DNA of 64,000 bases from Metarhizium brunneum (Eukaryota; Ascomycota; Sordariomycetes; Hypocreales; Clavicipitaceae), in contig NC_089422.1 in the NCBI RefSeq assembly GCF_013426205.1, forward strand, positions 7,529,001 to 7,593,000, given 5' to 3'. The translations under genes were made by a program, and so were the position numbers. Below, one piece after another: positions 1 to 11,395 of the stretch (the stretch's first letter is position 1; every line of letters starts with the position of its first letter). Under the pieces are notes generated by a model, which was given only the letters and a program-made list of their open reading frames with translations, was not told the DNA's origin and ran no database searches.

Positions 1-3
1 CCG

Positions 4-30
4 TACTCCGTACAATGTATGTACGGAGTA
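4..30. repeat. Inverted repeat of the TACTCCGTAC motif
   Basis: TACTCCGTAC (4-13) and its exact reverse complement GTACGGAGTA (21-30) flank a 7-base loop. This is the most symmetrical local form of the motif that recurs through the window outside genes. Confidence 0.85.
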
Positions 31-364
31 TGTACCGTACAAATACTAGTGCTCCGTCCATTACCAGATGAAGTGGCTAACACACGATAGCGCCGACACA
101 TTTCCCGGTCAACGACCGAGAAGCGGCAGGCAGTGGATCAGGCAGCGGCAACGCCATCGTCCCTCTGTGGCGGACATGCCATGTATCCGGAATATGACTA
201 TCCGAGTTAAGACCAAGGGCCGTCCGCCGCTAACGCGGAGAAGCCGTCCATGAAGAAGATTGAAGCCACCCACATGCGCCGTCCATGGATGGCTGTAGAT
301 CTCGAACAAGGTTTGAGGCTGGCGGCTTGCTAGTACCACTCCGCACCGAGCCATCCATGAATGG

Positions 365-412
365 CGCGAAGGCGCGAAGGCTCGAAGGCTAGAAGGCTCG
401 AAGGCTCGAAGG
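365..412. repeat. 8-base tandem repeat, six copies
   Basis: Six units of the type CKCGAAGG or CTAGAAGG in a row (cgcgaagg twice, then ctcgaagg and ctagaagg variants). It is a simple minisatellite in non-coding DNA, with no function visible. Confidence 0.8.
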
Positions 413-970
413 CTCTTCTGCCTCGGAGATGTCAGGTCCACGAGACGCGGACAGAGGCGAGGCGAGACGAGGCTTCCTGGCTAGGAAAAAAAGCGGGAAG
501 GGTGGGTGGCCATCCCTTGACATGTCGTTTTTGGGCCTTTGCAGGGGTTCCATTTCAAACCGGACAATCGCAGCTGCCATGGTCCAGCCATTGAGAACCA
601 AGAACGCTTCCGACGAGGCTTTTTGGGGGTTTCTGCTGGTTTCCATTTGGTTCATGTACGGAGCATCATGGTGTGTGTGTGTGTGGCCCGTCAAAGTGTC
701 AAAGCACGCAGAGGATTGTGCGCAACATCAACCCAGATACTAGATTCCTGTGTGACTGGGATATTCGTCCGTCCTCTTGCCCACTCTCTCGGCCGTCAGA
801 CTCGTGCAAGGGTCGCTCAATGGCCCCCGTTACGGAAGTGCCTCTCTCTCACGCAAGCGCGATCTCGTCCCACGTACGGAGTACGCATCTCGTTGTCTAG
901 AATAGATGATCACCTCGCACGGGCGATCGTCATCTTTTCCCTTTCAAGGGGAACTCTTCTGTTGCGGTTG

Positions 971-994
971 CTGCTGCTGCTGCTGCTGCTGCTG
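971..994. repeat. CTG trinucleotide run
   Basis: Eight CTG units in a row. The surrounding frames have no recognisable product, so it is taken as a non-coding microsatellite. Confidence 0.85.
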
Positions 995-2338
995 TTGTTC
1001 CTACCCGCCCGTCCTGCCGTCTCGTCCAGAAAGCACAAGTTGAAGGTCTCAGCCCTACCGGATCTGCTCGATACCTACAGTGCCTCATCTCAAGTCTCAC
1101 AGCATGACACCCGTGGACGCCGCTACCGAGCCGATGAAGAAAAAGTAACGCAAGGTGTGGCAGAGGCTTCACCTTCTGCGCTTCCTCAGTCGTCCCCTGG
1201 GCGCCCCGTTGGTTCGAGCCTCGAACTACTACTCTGGCTTTGATTGGCACTTGATGACCAGAGCAGGCGCTTCTCCCCAGGCCCCAGCACCCAGCATCAT
1301 GTTGCCAAAAGTTGGAGGCCCGCCAAATTCGCAATCACCACGTAGCATACCCATAACCGCATGCTTTTTAATGCCTGTCGACGCTTGTTGACTGACTCTC
1401 TCACACACGTGTCGACATGATGCAGTCAGTTGACCTCCTCCGCTGCCTTGACACTTGTCAGTGCTGTGATGTTTCAGCTGACGTTGATGACGTTGCTGAA
1501 GGGGCCCAGGAGCCCAAATGCTGGGCAACCCTTGGTTATGCAAAGCAGGAAAATTTTTCGCCTTTTCGCTATGCTCGGTAGTATTGATACTCCGTACAGA
1601 TATTATGTATGTATGTACATTACATGAGGCTGTGTCTTCCCGCAGCGACGGATTGGTCCAAGCCCAGCGGATAAAGTGGATCTCGGCTGTTGAAGCAGAA
1701 ATTGCGTCGTGGTTGGCTGGACGCGACCTGTCAAAATAAAATGAACGGGAGAGGCTTACATATGCACACTTACACCGGTGATCGCCTGTGCATCTGGGAC
1801 GCAGCCGGATGCCAAAGCAATCATCCAGGCTGGGGTCGCCATCATGCCATGCCATGCCATCACGTCTCTTTAATCTTTGCTCCATGGTGCTACGCTGTTG
1901 CCCAAACTGGATGGTGACTGGCAAATGTGTTAGCAAAACATGGGCAGGGTTCAGATGTTGTTGATATCTTGTTCCACCGGTGAGGAGAATGCATCCCGTC
2001 CACCCTAGTTGGGGGTCAGCTAAGGGGCCATGAAAGGATACATGTACAATGCACAGCGGAGGGGGAGCAAGAATGGAGGCGCCTGCGTTCGGGTCTTCCT
2101 GCGTTCGGGGATGCTTCTCGGCCGTATCCTAGATTATGTGGCAAGGAGCTCATCGGATTTCATTTTCTTGGCATACGTCCAAAGTCGCGGTACTTCAAGA
2201 GACTTGTGATGCTGGCCCCCCCCCTGCCCTGCGTTCCATCCTGTTTTTTTTTCTCCGAATTCCTGGGTTCAGCGGCTGAAGGAGGCAAACAGACTCTCCA
2301 CGATGTAGCGTTCGCCGTGCGCCGTGTGCATCCCGCGC

Positions 2339-4138
2339 TCACGAGGGTCTCCAGATTGCATCTGCCATGGCCGTCACCTTGACCATTTCTGAGACGTCAT
2401 GCACGCGAACTATATCTGCTCCCCCTTGCACTGCCGCTGCCATCGTGGCTGCCGTGCCCCAGATTCTGTCCGACAGCTCCTCTGCCTTGGTTACCTTGCC
2501 GACAAAGCTCTTGCGGCTCGAGCCAACGAGCCATGGCAGACCCCCAAGACCGGGCCAGGCCCTTAGTTCATCCAAGCGTCTCAGTAGCTCGAGGTTTTGA
2601 TGAGCCGTCTTTGCAAACCCAATGCCAGGATCTAGAATGATGCGCCATCGCCGAATGCCGGCCTCTTCAGCTGCCGAGATGCGCTGGAGAAGCTCCGACG
2701 CGACCGTGGGGACTAATCCGTCGTCATAATTGGTAAGTTGCGTCATATTTTGGGGGGTGCCGCGCATATGCATTAGACAGATTGTTTTTCCAAGACGCGC
2801 CACTGTCGACAACATATCCGGGTCAAGCAACCCAGCTGAAACATCGTTGATGATATCGGCGCCGCCATCTACGGCTCTTTCAGCTACAGAAGCCCGATAT
2901 GTGTCCACGCTAATGGCAATATTGCTTGCTTCCGGAATAGATCGTATAAGTTGGATTGCTGGAATGACACGGGACGCTTCTTCCTCCGCGGAGACTTCAG
3001 GGCGGCCGGGAGCCGTTGACTGGCCCCCTACATCAATAATTGTAGCGCCACCTTGGATATGACGCAATACTGTGTCACGAAGATTGCTCAAGTCGTTCTT
3101 GCCCCCGTCCGAGAACGAGTCTGGAGTCAGGTTCAAGATGGCCATGACTTGAGTCTTTCTATTGTGAACAAGAGGCATGAGACTTTGACAAGCACCACGA
3201 AGCGGAGTTACTGATGAGAGGGGTTTCCCCGTCGGAAGTTCGTTGAGATAGTCCTGGACCAGTTTCCATGGTTTTGACGCGTCAAGAGGTTTTGAGGGCG
3301 CCAATCTTTGAGTGATGTATGTTAGATTCCGCCAGGTGACTGCAGGCATCGTGATTGTAAGAGCGCATGCTTACTCTGACAATGGCCTCAAAACAAACTC
3401 GCGTTCTGGGATACCGATATGAGGCACATTGAGTCGTTCATGGCTTACGGTTTCATCGCCGTAAAGCAGTATGTCCAAGTCAATATTGCGAGGGCCCTTA
3501 TCAATGAGCTTCCGACGACCCATTTCATTTTCTATTGATTGAAGCTGGTCCAACAAGGCGAGTGGTTCAAGATCTGTCTCCACCTGAAGTTGCAATCAGT
3601 AAAAAAAGAAGAAGAAGAAGAAAAGCCAAGTTGGCTGGTACTTTTTGGTGCATTTCCAGCATCTCGCCTTCAACGCCGCTGGGGACTCGTGCAAACTTAC
3701 TTCACAAGCTCCGTTTAGGAATGCGTCCTGGTCCAAAACATACATGGGCTCCGTCTCCCATAGACTACTCGTGCGCGTTACGCGAATGCCTCGACGATCC
3801 ATTTCGCTACATGCCTTTTCTATCTCGGCCACTCGGTCGCCCAGATTGCTTCCGAGGGCAATGTACGCCTTCTTCTTGCGGCTACCGCCATGACAGGCAC
3901 ACGCAGAAGAGTGTCGTCTGGACGATTTTTGGATTCCCAGTGGCGTGAGGCTTTGCTGCGAAGCAGTTGACGCATGCTGCAGCGTCCGAAGTGAAGGCTC
4001 TGAGACGGAAAGGACTCCTCGTGGCGGCGTTGAGAAGAACCGACGAGCAGTTTGCACCTGCCGGAGCCCCCGGTTTGCCTGCAGGGTACGCAAAACAGCT
4101 GCGGGCGAAAGGGTCGAAGCCATTTGTGCCAACGTCAC
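2339..4138 (-). CDS. FOL1: Bifunctional HPPK-dihydropteroate synthase (folate synthesis)
   Basis: Makes dihydropteroate: HPPK pyrophosphorylates hydroxymethyl-dihydropterin and DHPS condenses it with p-aminobenzoate. Three exons fit (4138-3701, 3583-3375, 3305-2339), giving 537 residues. Residues 1-45 are Arg/Ser-rich with no acidic residue before position 47, like a mitochondrial presequence, and yeast Fol1 is mitochondrial. HPPK begins near residue 91 (ALGSNLGDR) and includes GPRNIDLDILLYG at about 176. DHPS runs from about 267 (ILNLTPDSFSDGG), then DVGGQSTAPGRPE, ISVDTYRA, IILDPGIGFAKT and SSRKSF. The second intron uses an AAG acceptor; the nearer CAG would give a 35-base intron out of frame. 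The dihydroneopterin aldolase domain found at the N-terminus of yeast Fol1 is absent, so that step must be encoded elsewhere. It is divergent from the nitronate monooxygenase gene. Confidence 0.93.
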
Positions 4139-5263
4139 CGGTATTCAGAAGGGGAGCAGACAAAAGGCGGTTCGCCAATGATGTTGGGGTTTGTCTGTGA
4201 TATGCCCCGTAGGTCTGTCTGTCTCTGGCTCTGGCTCCTTGGGGTTCTGGTTGTTTCGAGTTTTTGGAAACTTGGCGCGGCGTCGCGGCAGAAAGGAATC
4301 GCCGGCTTCCGTCCGCGTCCGCATGTGGATGACTTTTGCTTGGGCACGCACTGGCGTCCGATCTTCAACGTGGCCCAACTCCGAATGTCACGTCGTGCCG
4401 CCACGGGTTGACGGCCGGTCGAAGCCCCTGCCATGGCACATGAGTGCTCCGACTGACGACCGGCTATGGCATGCATTCCGGCACAGATATGAGGGGATCC
4501 GGCCCGGCAGAGACTCAAGTCGACCGACCCCAGTGCTGGTGCTGAGACCACGGAAATGCGTTCATGGCAGATGGCAGATGGCAGCATGCATGACTGGGGG
4601 GCTGATCATAAGTCGCAAATGCAGGAAAGCATCGATACGAGTAAACCACCAGCGGCACGTAGTCAACATTGTCGGCTCAGGGCTGCGTCTCCTCTCGCCA
4701 CTTGCCCGCGCAGTTTGCACGGTACATGTAGGAGCCAGGACATGTTCGTGCATACAATTGCCCAAGCGGCTCGGTCACAGGTAGGTAATCAAGAATCAAC
4801 AGAGGCTTCCAAGTTCCTACCCCAAACAAGCCGCTCTCTCCGCGCTCTGGCGTCCATTCCGACGGACAGTCTGCTTGCCCCGCGACGCCCGACTCATCAC
4901 CCGCATCGCCTCTCTGCTTCCTCGGCTTCTTTCCCCAGAGTCTCCCCTCGAAGCATACCGCGCTAGACCCAAGACGATACTAGCGCCAGACGGACCTTCA
5001 CGAGCCTCGGCACAACTCAGCTGCGCGTGGCGAATCATTGGCTAGTTTGGCTGTTCTTTCCACCCAAGACGCTTCCTGAACCACTTTGGCCATTGTCGCA
5101 TGGCTCGAGTTCTCATGTGAGCGGACCGACTATTTCTATCTACAACTCTCCATCTTTCCCGTGCTCGTGGCTTCTTTCCTACTTCTTGCATAACCGTTAA
5201 TACCCCTTTTTTTGTCGTTGAACATTCTCTTTCCCAGCACCTCCAGACACAACATCCGACAAG
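4139..5263. promoter_or_regulatory. Divergent intergenic region between FOL1 and nitronate monooxygenase
   Basis: 1.1 kb between two divergent start codons, so it should hold both promoters and 5' leaders. The 150 bases before the nitronate monooxygenase ATG are pyrimidine-rich, as is common in fungal leaders. Open frames here lack recognisable domains. Confidence 0.5.
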
Positions 5264-6674
5264 ATGGCCTCTCCTCGTAAGTTTTGCTCGCCCTGCAAGA
5301 CAGTCTCGCCGCCAATGTCGCGACACATTGCTCGCTCTCTTCCCCGTCACAATTTGAGAACTGACCATGGCATGTGCGCCGTACAGAGCAGATTCGAACC
5401 CCCATCACGGATCTTTTCAAGATCCAGCACCCCATCCTGCTCGCTGGTATGAATGTTGCTGCCGGTCCTAAGCTGGCTGCTGCAGTTACCAACGCCGGTG
5501 GAATGGGCGTCATTGGCGGTGTCGGCTACACCCCCGACATGCTTCGCGAGCAGATCTCTGAACTCAAGGAGTACCTGACCGACAAGAATGCCCCCTTCGG
5601 CGTCGATTTGCTTCTTCCCCAGGTCGGTGGCAATGCCCGCAAGACCAAGTAAGTAGCCCCGAGTCTTGACCAACCCCACGCTTTAGGCTGGGTCCTCCTG
5701 TGGTGCACAATCACATGCTTTAAATGCGCCAACCAACCGGCCATTTATGACAACGTCGAGAGAAAGAGAGAGGCTAACATGCACCCCCTTTTTTTTTCCC
5801 AACCCACAGCTACGATTACACCAAGGGCAAGCTCGATGAGCTCGTCGACATCGTCATCGAGTCTGGCGCCAAGCTGTTCGTCTCTGCCGTCGGTGTCCCC
5901 CCCAAGCATGTCGTCGAGAAGCTGCAGAAGGCCGGTATCTTGTACATGAACATGATCGGCCACGTCAAGCACGTTAAGAAGTGCCTTGACCTCGGCGTCG
6001 ACATCATCTGCGCCCAGGGTGGCGAGGGTGGTGGTCACACCGGTGATATCCCCACCACCGTTCTGATTCCCGCAGTCGTCGAGGCTTGCAAGGGCCACAA
6101 GTCCCCCGTCTCCGGAGGCCCCGTGCAGGTCGTTGCCGCTGGTGGTATTCACAACGGCCAACTCCTCGCCTCTGCTCTTATGATGGGTGCCAGCGGTGTC
6201 TGGGTTGGAACCCGCTTCATTCTCACCGATGAGGCTGGTGCTCCCAAGGCTCACAAGGATGCCGTCCGCACTGCTGGTCACGACGATAACATCCGTACCA
6301 TTATCTTCACTGGTCGCCCCATGCGTGTTCGCAACAACCCATACATCAACGACTGGGAGACCAACAGAACCCAGGAGATGAAGGAGCTGACCGCCAAGGG
6401 CACCATCCCTTATGAGGTTGATCTTGAGCGATTCATGGGTGGCGAAGCTAAAGAGCATAGCGGTGTCGAGTCCTACAGCAGTAATGCTACCTCTGAGGCA
6501 GAGGAGGACGACGATGAGGGTGATGACCCTCTCGAGCAGTTCCGCCCTTACCTGATGGGCAAGTGTGCCGCAGTTGTCAACGAGCAGAAGTCCGCCAAAG
6601 CTGTCGTTGACGAGTTTGTCAACGATGCTGTTGCCTGGATCAAGAAGGGTAACCAGATGATTGCTAAGCTGTAA
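5264..6674 (+). CDS. Nitronate monooxygenase (2-nitropropane dioxygenase family)
   Basis: FMN-dependent TIM-barrel enzyme that oxidises alkyl nitronates such as propionate-3-nitronate to carbonyl compounds plus nitrite or nitrate. Exons about 5264-5276, 5387-5648 and 5810-6674 join in frame to 379 residues; the first coding exon is only 13 bases and ends at a strong gtaagt donor. Family marks: the N-terminal HPILLAGMNVAAGPKLAAAV segment, the Gly-rich GGMGVIGGVGYTP, the GGEGGGHTGDI loop with the conserved His, the VVAAGGIHNG strand and the ALMMGASGVWVGTRF phosphate-binding end of the barrel. An acidic linker (residues about 315-335) precedes a helical C-terminus. It is likely cytosolic since no signal is visible. 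Substrate cannot be told from sequence. Confidence 0.92.
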
Positions 6675-7147
6675 AACAAGAATGTTTATATGGTTTCTTT
6701 TGTCACGATCATGTAGAGTATATACAGCATTTTGATACGCATGCATAATCTCAAAATTCAACTTACGATAGTAAAGTTTGTTGTTCCGAGTCTTCATTCA
6801 CAAGTGATATCCTACGGATCTAATATATAGAAACTTGTGCCACGTCGAAATGTTGGAGAAGTAAAGAAGAAGAAAACGTCTATTTTTCATGCCAATCAAC
6901 TACAGCCAATTTAACTTCACACGTACGCCATTATTAGCAGATTGCGACGGCCGTTCACCCATACAGCATCATCATTCCATTGATGTTGGTCTTTTTAGGT
7001 ACATCCTGCCTCGTCGCGTAAAAAAAAAAAATTCACCCCACTGGCTTCTTGGCCCTCTGCTCAGACCAAGCTCGCCTGAAGAACCATCTCTAAGGGATGA
7101 GATGCGTTGTCGTGTCCACACTGTCGTCCGAGCGGGTCCGAGTCCTC
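6675..7147. other. Convergent 3' intergenic region
   Basis: About 470 bases between the stop codons of nitronate monooxygenase (+) and GLO3 (-). AT-rich, with an A-run at 7021-7031, and presumably holding both 3' ends. No gene seen. Confidence 0.6.
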
Positions 7148-8816
7148 TCAACTACCGAGGTAGTTGCGAATAGCGCCCTGCAGGCGGGTAGCTCCTTCGC
7201 CAAGGACGTTTGTAAGATTTTCCAGGTCGTCACTAGCGGTGATGCCGAATTTGCGAACGAAATCTTTGGCGGCTGATTCCAAATCGCCATACTCTTCCTC
7301 GATATCTTCCTCAGGTCGTCCAAAGTAGGCGTTGGAGGAGATGGCGGATGCACCCTCGAATCCTTGCAGACGAGACTTGGCTTCTGCCTGGGCATTGGGA
7401 TCGAACGATCCCTTGCCGAAGTATTCATCGGACGAAATGCCCTTCTGAGCGCCAAACTTGTTTCGTGCGTAGCTGTTCGAGTCATCTGTAGCGGTGTTAG
7501 AGAAGTAGTCCGAAAATCAGTAGTCTAGTAATCTTGCCTTCAACAGCCTTAACAGGTCCTACAGATCCAAAGCCGCCTGCATTCTTCTTTGCTGGTTGGG
7601 CGGTCGATTTCCCCCCTCCAACCTGACCAAATCCCAGACGTGCAACACCCATTCCCAGTCTTTCGACTTCGGCGTTCGACTTTTGACGAGTATGAGAGCT
7701 GGTGCCGGATCTGGGAGGGCTCACAGGAGTAGGTGACAGAATGGTAGCGGCCCCCGGAGCATCTTTAGTAGGCTCGTCCTCGGCTTCCGGGTCGTACCCT
7801 AGCTTAGCAATTCTCTCGGCCTCCTCCTTTGCCTTTTTCTCGGCTTCATCAAAGTCAATGGAGTCACCGGCGACTTTTTTTGCGCCAAGTTTTTGGGTCT
7901 TCTTAGCCCCAAGCACATTGAGCTTCTTGGGACCGCCTGCGGTCGTAGTCTTGCGGAGGGCAGCGGACGTAGTAAGGCGGCTGGCGGCAGGCTTTGATTC
8001 ACCGGTAGAGTCGGACTTGGCGAGAGATGACGCTGGTCGAGGAGTGTCCTTTCCATTGCCATTGCCAGCGTTCAAGAACGGTGAGGGAGTTCGGCCAACG
8101 ACGGGAGGGGTCGCCGTTCGCGAGAGGGGCGGCGTAGGTCGCTTGATGGCGGGCTTATCCCACGAAGAGAAAAAATCGTCGTCAGGCTCTCCTGCAGGAG
8201 TTGAGGAGCCATCGTCGGCGCCGTCGGTCATGACAACTTCGCCGGGGTATCTGTGAATTATTCGTTAGGGCGATTTCCCAGACAGTGATAAAGCAGGGCC
8301 TGGCCATAACAAACTCTTTAGCATCGCGAGCAGCCCGTCTCTTAAGCTCATCTTTATACTTTGTGGCCGCATTGGACTGGTATTTCGTCTTGGGGTCTTT
8401 GCTGTTCAATGCCGCAGTTCCTCCGTTTTGCTGGAAGAACTTGGTGGCTGATTCATTGCCACCCACCTTCATCAAACGCAACTGGTCCCATTGCCATTCT
8501 GAATTCAGTTGTTAAATGAGTTCGCGCAAATAGTTGCTGGGTATACATACGGTCCAAGTTGGTCGATCGTACAAAGGAGATATGAACGCCTAGGTTTCGG
8601 TGGTTGGACGAGCAGTCCAGACACAGATAGATACCGAAGGGCACTGAAGTCCAGGTCGGGTTCTTTTGGCCGCAGTCAAAGCATATCTAGGTCGAGGAGG
8701 TCAGTAATCGCACGCGACTCCAATGCATCGCAACTAGCATTCACCTTATTCGCAGGCTTCGACTTGAGCTTCTCAAATAACTTGAGCGACTGTTGCTTAG
8801 TAGCGAGACCACTCAT
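7148..8816 (-). CDS. GLO3: ADP-ribosylation factor GTPase-activating protein, Glo3 type
   Basis: Stimulates Arf GTP hydrolysis on COPI vesicles in Golgi-to-ER retrograde traffic. Five exons (8816-8745, 8686-8551, 8498-8315, 8250-7538, 7485-7148) give 480 residues. The ArfGAP zinc finger is near residues 26-50 ([11 protein letters not shown], then [20 protein letters not shown] with the arginine finger). The middle is a Ser/Thr/Pro-rich coatomer-binding-type region. The C-terminus has the repeated Glo3 motif (GISSDEYFG and ISSNAYFGR), which separates it from Gcs1. The last intron appears to be GC-AG (donor gcaaga at 7537): only this junction restores the frame into [16 protein letters not shown]. 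Confidence 0.93.
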
Positions 8817-9274
8817 TTTAGGCAGGCGGAGCGCGTCGTAGTCGCAAGTGCGTACGTTTGATGACTATCGTATTCACCAGATAAAAGCCACCCGTTTCCG
8901 ATGGCTAATATTGGGCAGGGATAGAGGCGATGCGCACGATTGCTGTTGGAGAACAGGACAAGTCGTCCAGTCTTTAAGGGGACGTGATGCGAGGGGCGAT
9001 GGTCCAGCCGGGCCAAGTGGCATATGCGTGGCGCTAATCTTGATTGGGTTACAAATCAAACCCCACATCCAACCTTGGCTTGATCCTCGTGAACATCTAA
9101 AAGGTATTACAGACATAAACCAGCTTCACAAGGTTCAGTGACGACAGCGACGGCTTGGTTAGACATCCTAGGAAGCCGGTAACGATACGAAATACCTTTG
9201 CGACAAAGAAAGCCCCGTTTCACGAGAACCAACAGGAAAAGCACCTGTATGATGGAAGCTGTACAGTCGCAAAA
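8817..9274. promoter_or_regulatory. Divergent promoter region GLO3 / TIM21
   Basis: 458 bases between divergent start codons of two trafficking or import genes; it must hold both promoters. No TATA box or strong consensus site stands out. Confidence 0.5.
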
Positions 9275-10159
9275 ATGAAACCAACCACCACCACAATGCT
9301 AGCCATCCGGCCCACGATGAGTCTCTTCGCCCCGATATCGATGCGTTGCGTGTTTCGAAATCGATCATATGCAACTCAGAGCGGCCACGGAGGGAGTGAA
9401 TCTCTGAGCCCAAAACGCCGCAGCGTTACTCCTTTCAACGACGATGGCTATGTCCCTTGGAGCGAGCTCTCTGCAGGAGAAAAGACTGCCCGTGCAACAC
9501 AGCAGACATTCAACTTTGGCTTCGTCCTAGTCGGTCTGGCGCTTACCGTAAGCTTCGTCTATATTCCTGATGCGTAACTAGGTTGTGGAGAGCACAGTTC
9601 TGACCAAAGAAACAGGGCGCAGTTGGGTATTTTCTGTGGACAGACGTCTTCGCACCGGACAGCAAAATCAGCCAATTCAACCGGGCCGTCGACAAGATTA
9701 AGAAGGATCCACGATGCATTGAAGTGCTCGGAGATGCCAAGAAAATCATTGCACACGGGGAAGAGACTACGAACAAGTGGAGAAGAGCAAGACCAGTCGC
9801 GTAGGTTCTGTGCCGTGGTGTTAGTTCCAAGTGAAATGATGTTGACCTGCTTTTCAGGTCCTCAGAGCGTGTCGACCAACAAGGAAACGAGCATTTATTG
9901 ATGCACTTCCACGTAAGTAACATGGTCTGAAAAAAACAGCGTCACATGTTTATTGATGCCGAGTGCGAAACAGGTCGACGGCCCAAATCAAAACGGCGTG
10001 GCGCAGCTACACATGGTGAGGCGACGAGGCGAATCCGATTATGAATACAAATATCTGTTCCTTGATGTCAAAGGCCACGAACGAATTTACCTCGAAAATG
10101 CCGACTCTACCTCGAGCGTAGGAAAGAAACAGCTAAGCTTCTTTGGAGTTAAGTGGTGA
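9275..10159 (+). CDS. TIM21: Mitochondrial TIM23 complex subunit Tim21
   Basis: Inner-membrane subunit that links the TIM23 presequence translocase to TOM22 and to respiratory complexes. Exons 9275-9547, 9616-9800, 9858-9912 and 9974-10159 give 232 residues. The first 40 residues are Arg/Ser/Thr-rich and poor in acids (presequence). One membrane helix spans about 77-98 (FGFVLVGLALTGAVGYFLWT). The intermembrane-space domain follows: FNRAVDKIKKDPRCIEVLGD, then HLLMHFHVDGPNQNGVAQLH and a final KYLFLDVKGHERIYLENAD strand pair. Introns 1 and 3 are phase 0. The start is the ATG giving a typical presequence; earlier in-frame codons have none of this character. Confidence 0.93.
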
Positions 10160-10468
10160 AACTGGACCAGATGTAAGAGATCTCGGACGAGGAGGGCTAT
10201 CTTTTTCCCCGGCTACTATTTGCTTGTATTATTACTTGTTTGCATATGGTCATATCATGGCGCGTTGAAAGGTTTCTCCGGAGGATCACGCATAGGATGA
10301 TGAATGGAATTGACAGCCATTTTCGCACTGGGAATATGAGACATGGCGCACACTGGCCCTGTACTTCCGAAGCGATGCTGAAGTGAATCGAATGACGGAC
10401 AGTAGAGTTTAGGAGCAAGTATCTGTGGCTATCCAAAAACCCAATATCTCACTAGAGTCGCTCCAAGG

Positions 10469-11395
10469 GTGCGCTTTTCTTCTGTACAGAGAACATGCTT
10501 ACAATCAGATCGCAGATGCTCCAACTGTCGTCTCCCACTCGGCTCTCAAGAATCAACCCATGCAGTCAGTCCACTCAATGTTTGTTATGCTCAATTTTCG
10601 TTTCGACACCGGTACCGTCTTCCATTGGCCAGAAGCACGCAGAACAAGAACTCCTTCCGCGACAGCGCGAGTCAACAAACGAGATCACAAGTGGCAACAA
10701 ACTTGCAAGTAGGAAACCTGAATGTCGGCAGCGCAGGCAGAGATGTAGCAGGAGAAAACCATGCTCATTCTGTCATGGATACGATTGTACATTCACTCGC
10801 CACTGTCTCTCTCGGTTCCACAGCTTTTGCGGACGTATCGTACGCGGCTAAGTGGCTTCGAAACATCAACATAGCTCGTATGCTATGATGACGGTGGTTG
10901 AAAATATGGCCATCTACAGATGCTACGTGCTCGAGCGGCCCAACTCATCTGCAAAGGTAATGTTCAAAGTGACAGACAGAAGCAAACTACCTAGAATCAC
11001 CACCCAGCTAGAGTCAGGGATGTATAAACTAAATAGGTTCCAATAAAGATTGTGGACAAAAGTAGGCCAACGCAACGGGACTGCTAACCCGATGTATAGC
11101 CACCACATCTACGCTTCGGTATAAATACCAAGCATGTAGCCGTATTGTAGACTCGTGTAAAACCTGGCAATTTCATCTCGTAGCTTCTGGAACTGGGGAA
11201 AATATTGCATTGGCTGTATATCCAGAGGGCGATGCTAAGCATGTTCACGCATTCTCTGGTACTATTGTCACCTACATGGTTTCTCCAAACGACATGATGC
11301 ATCTTGAGGTGGTCACGCTCCCTCCTGGGCCACTATACCAACATACCTACACAGAAGAGCACAACTTGTACTCCAAGACAAAAGTATATAATTAG
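10469..11395 (+). other. Possible uncharacterised gene or gene relic
   Basis: Not recognised. Two stretches read like protein: one at about 10600-10885 (includes NLQVGNLNVGSAGRDVAGEN) and one at 11100-11395 (includes AVYPEGDAKHVHAFSGTIV, ending in TAA at 11393-11395). Between them, gtaatg donors near 10957 and a tag acceptor at 11100 could join exons, but no full model was reached and the start is unknown. No domain, signal peptide or membrane helix is evident. It could be an unspliced species-specific gene, a decayed gene, or chance. Confidence 0.25.

Larger units (their letters stand above)
1..2338. other. Intergenic region, no recognised gene
   Basis: About 2.3 kb downstream of the folate gene. 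Open frames up to about 235 codons occur on both strands, but none shows a recognisable domain, a convincing start or intron structure. It contains an inverted repeat at 4-30, an 8-base tandem repeat at 365-412, a CTG run at 971-994 and two further copies of the TACGGAGTA motif (875, 1588). Confidence 0.6.

Noticed and set aside
1205..1225. tRNA T-loop-like GGTTCGAGCC
   Set aside because: No matching acceptor stem, D-loop or anticodon arm within 90 bases.
1229..1936. 235-codon minus-strand frame
   Set aside because: No recognisable domain, no intron signals, and composition like surrounding non-coding DNA.
5745..6797. 350-codon open frame antisense to nitronate monooxygenase
   Set aside because: It mirrors the GC-biased third positions of a well-supported gene; its translation has no domain.
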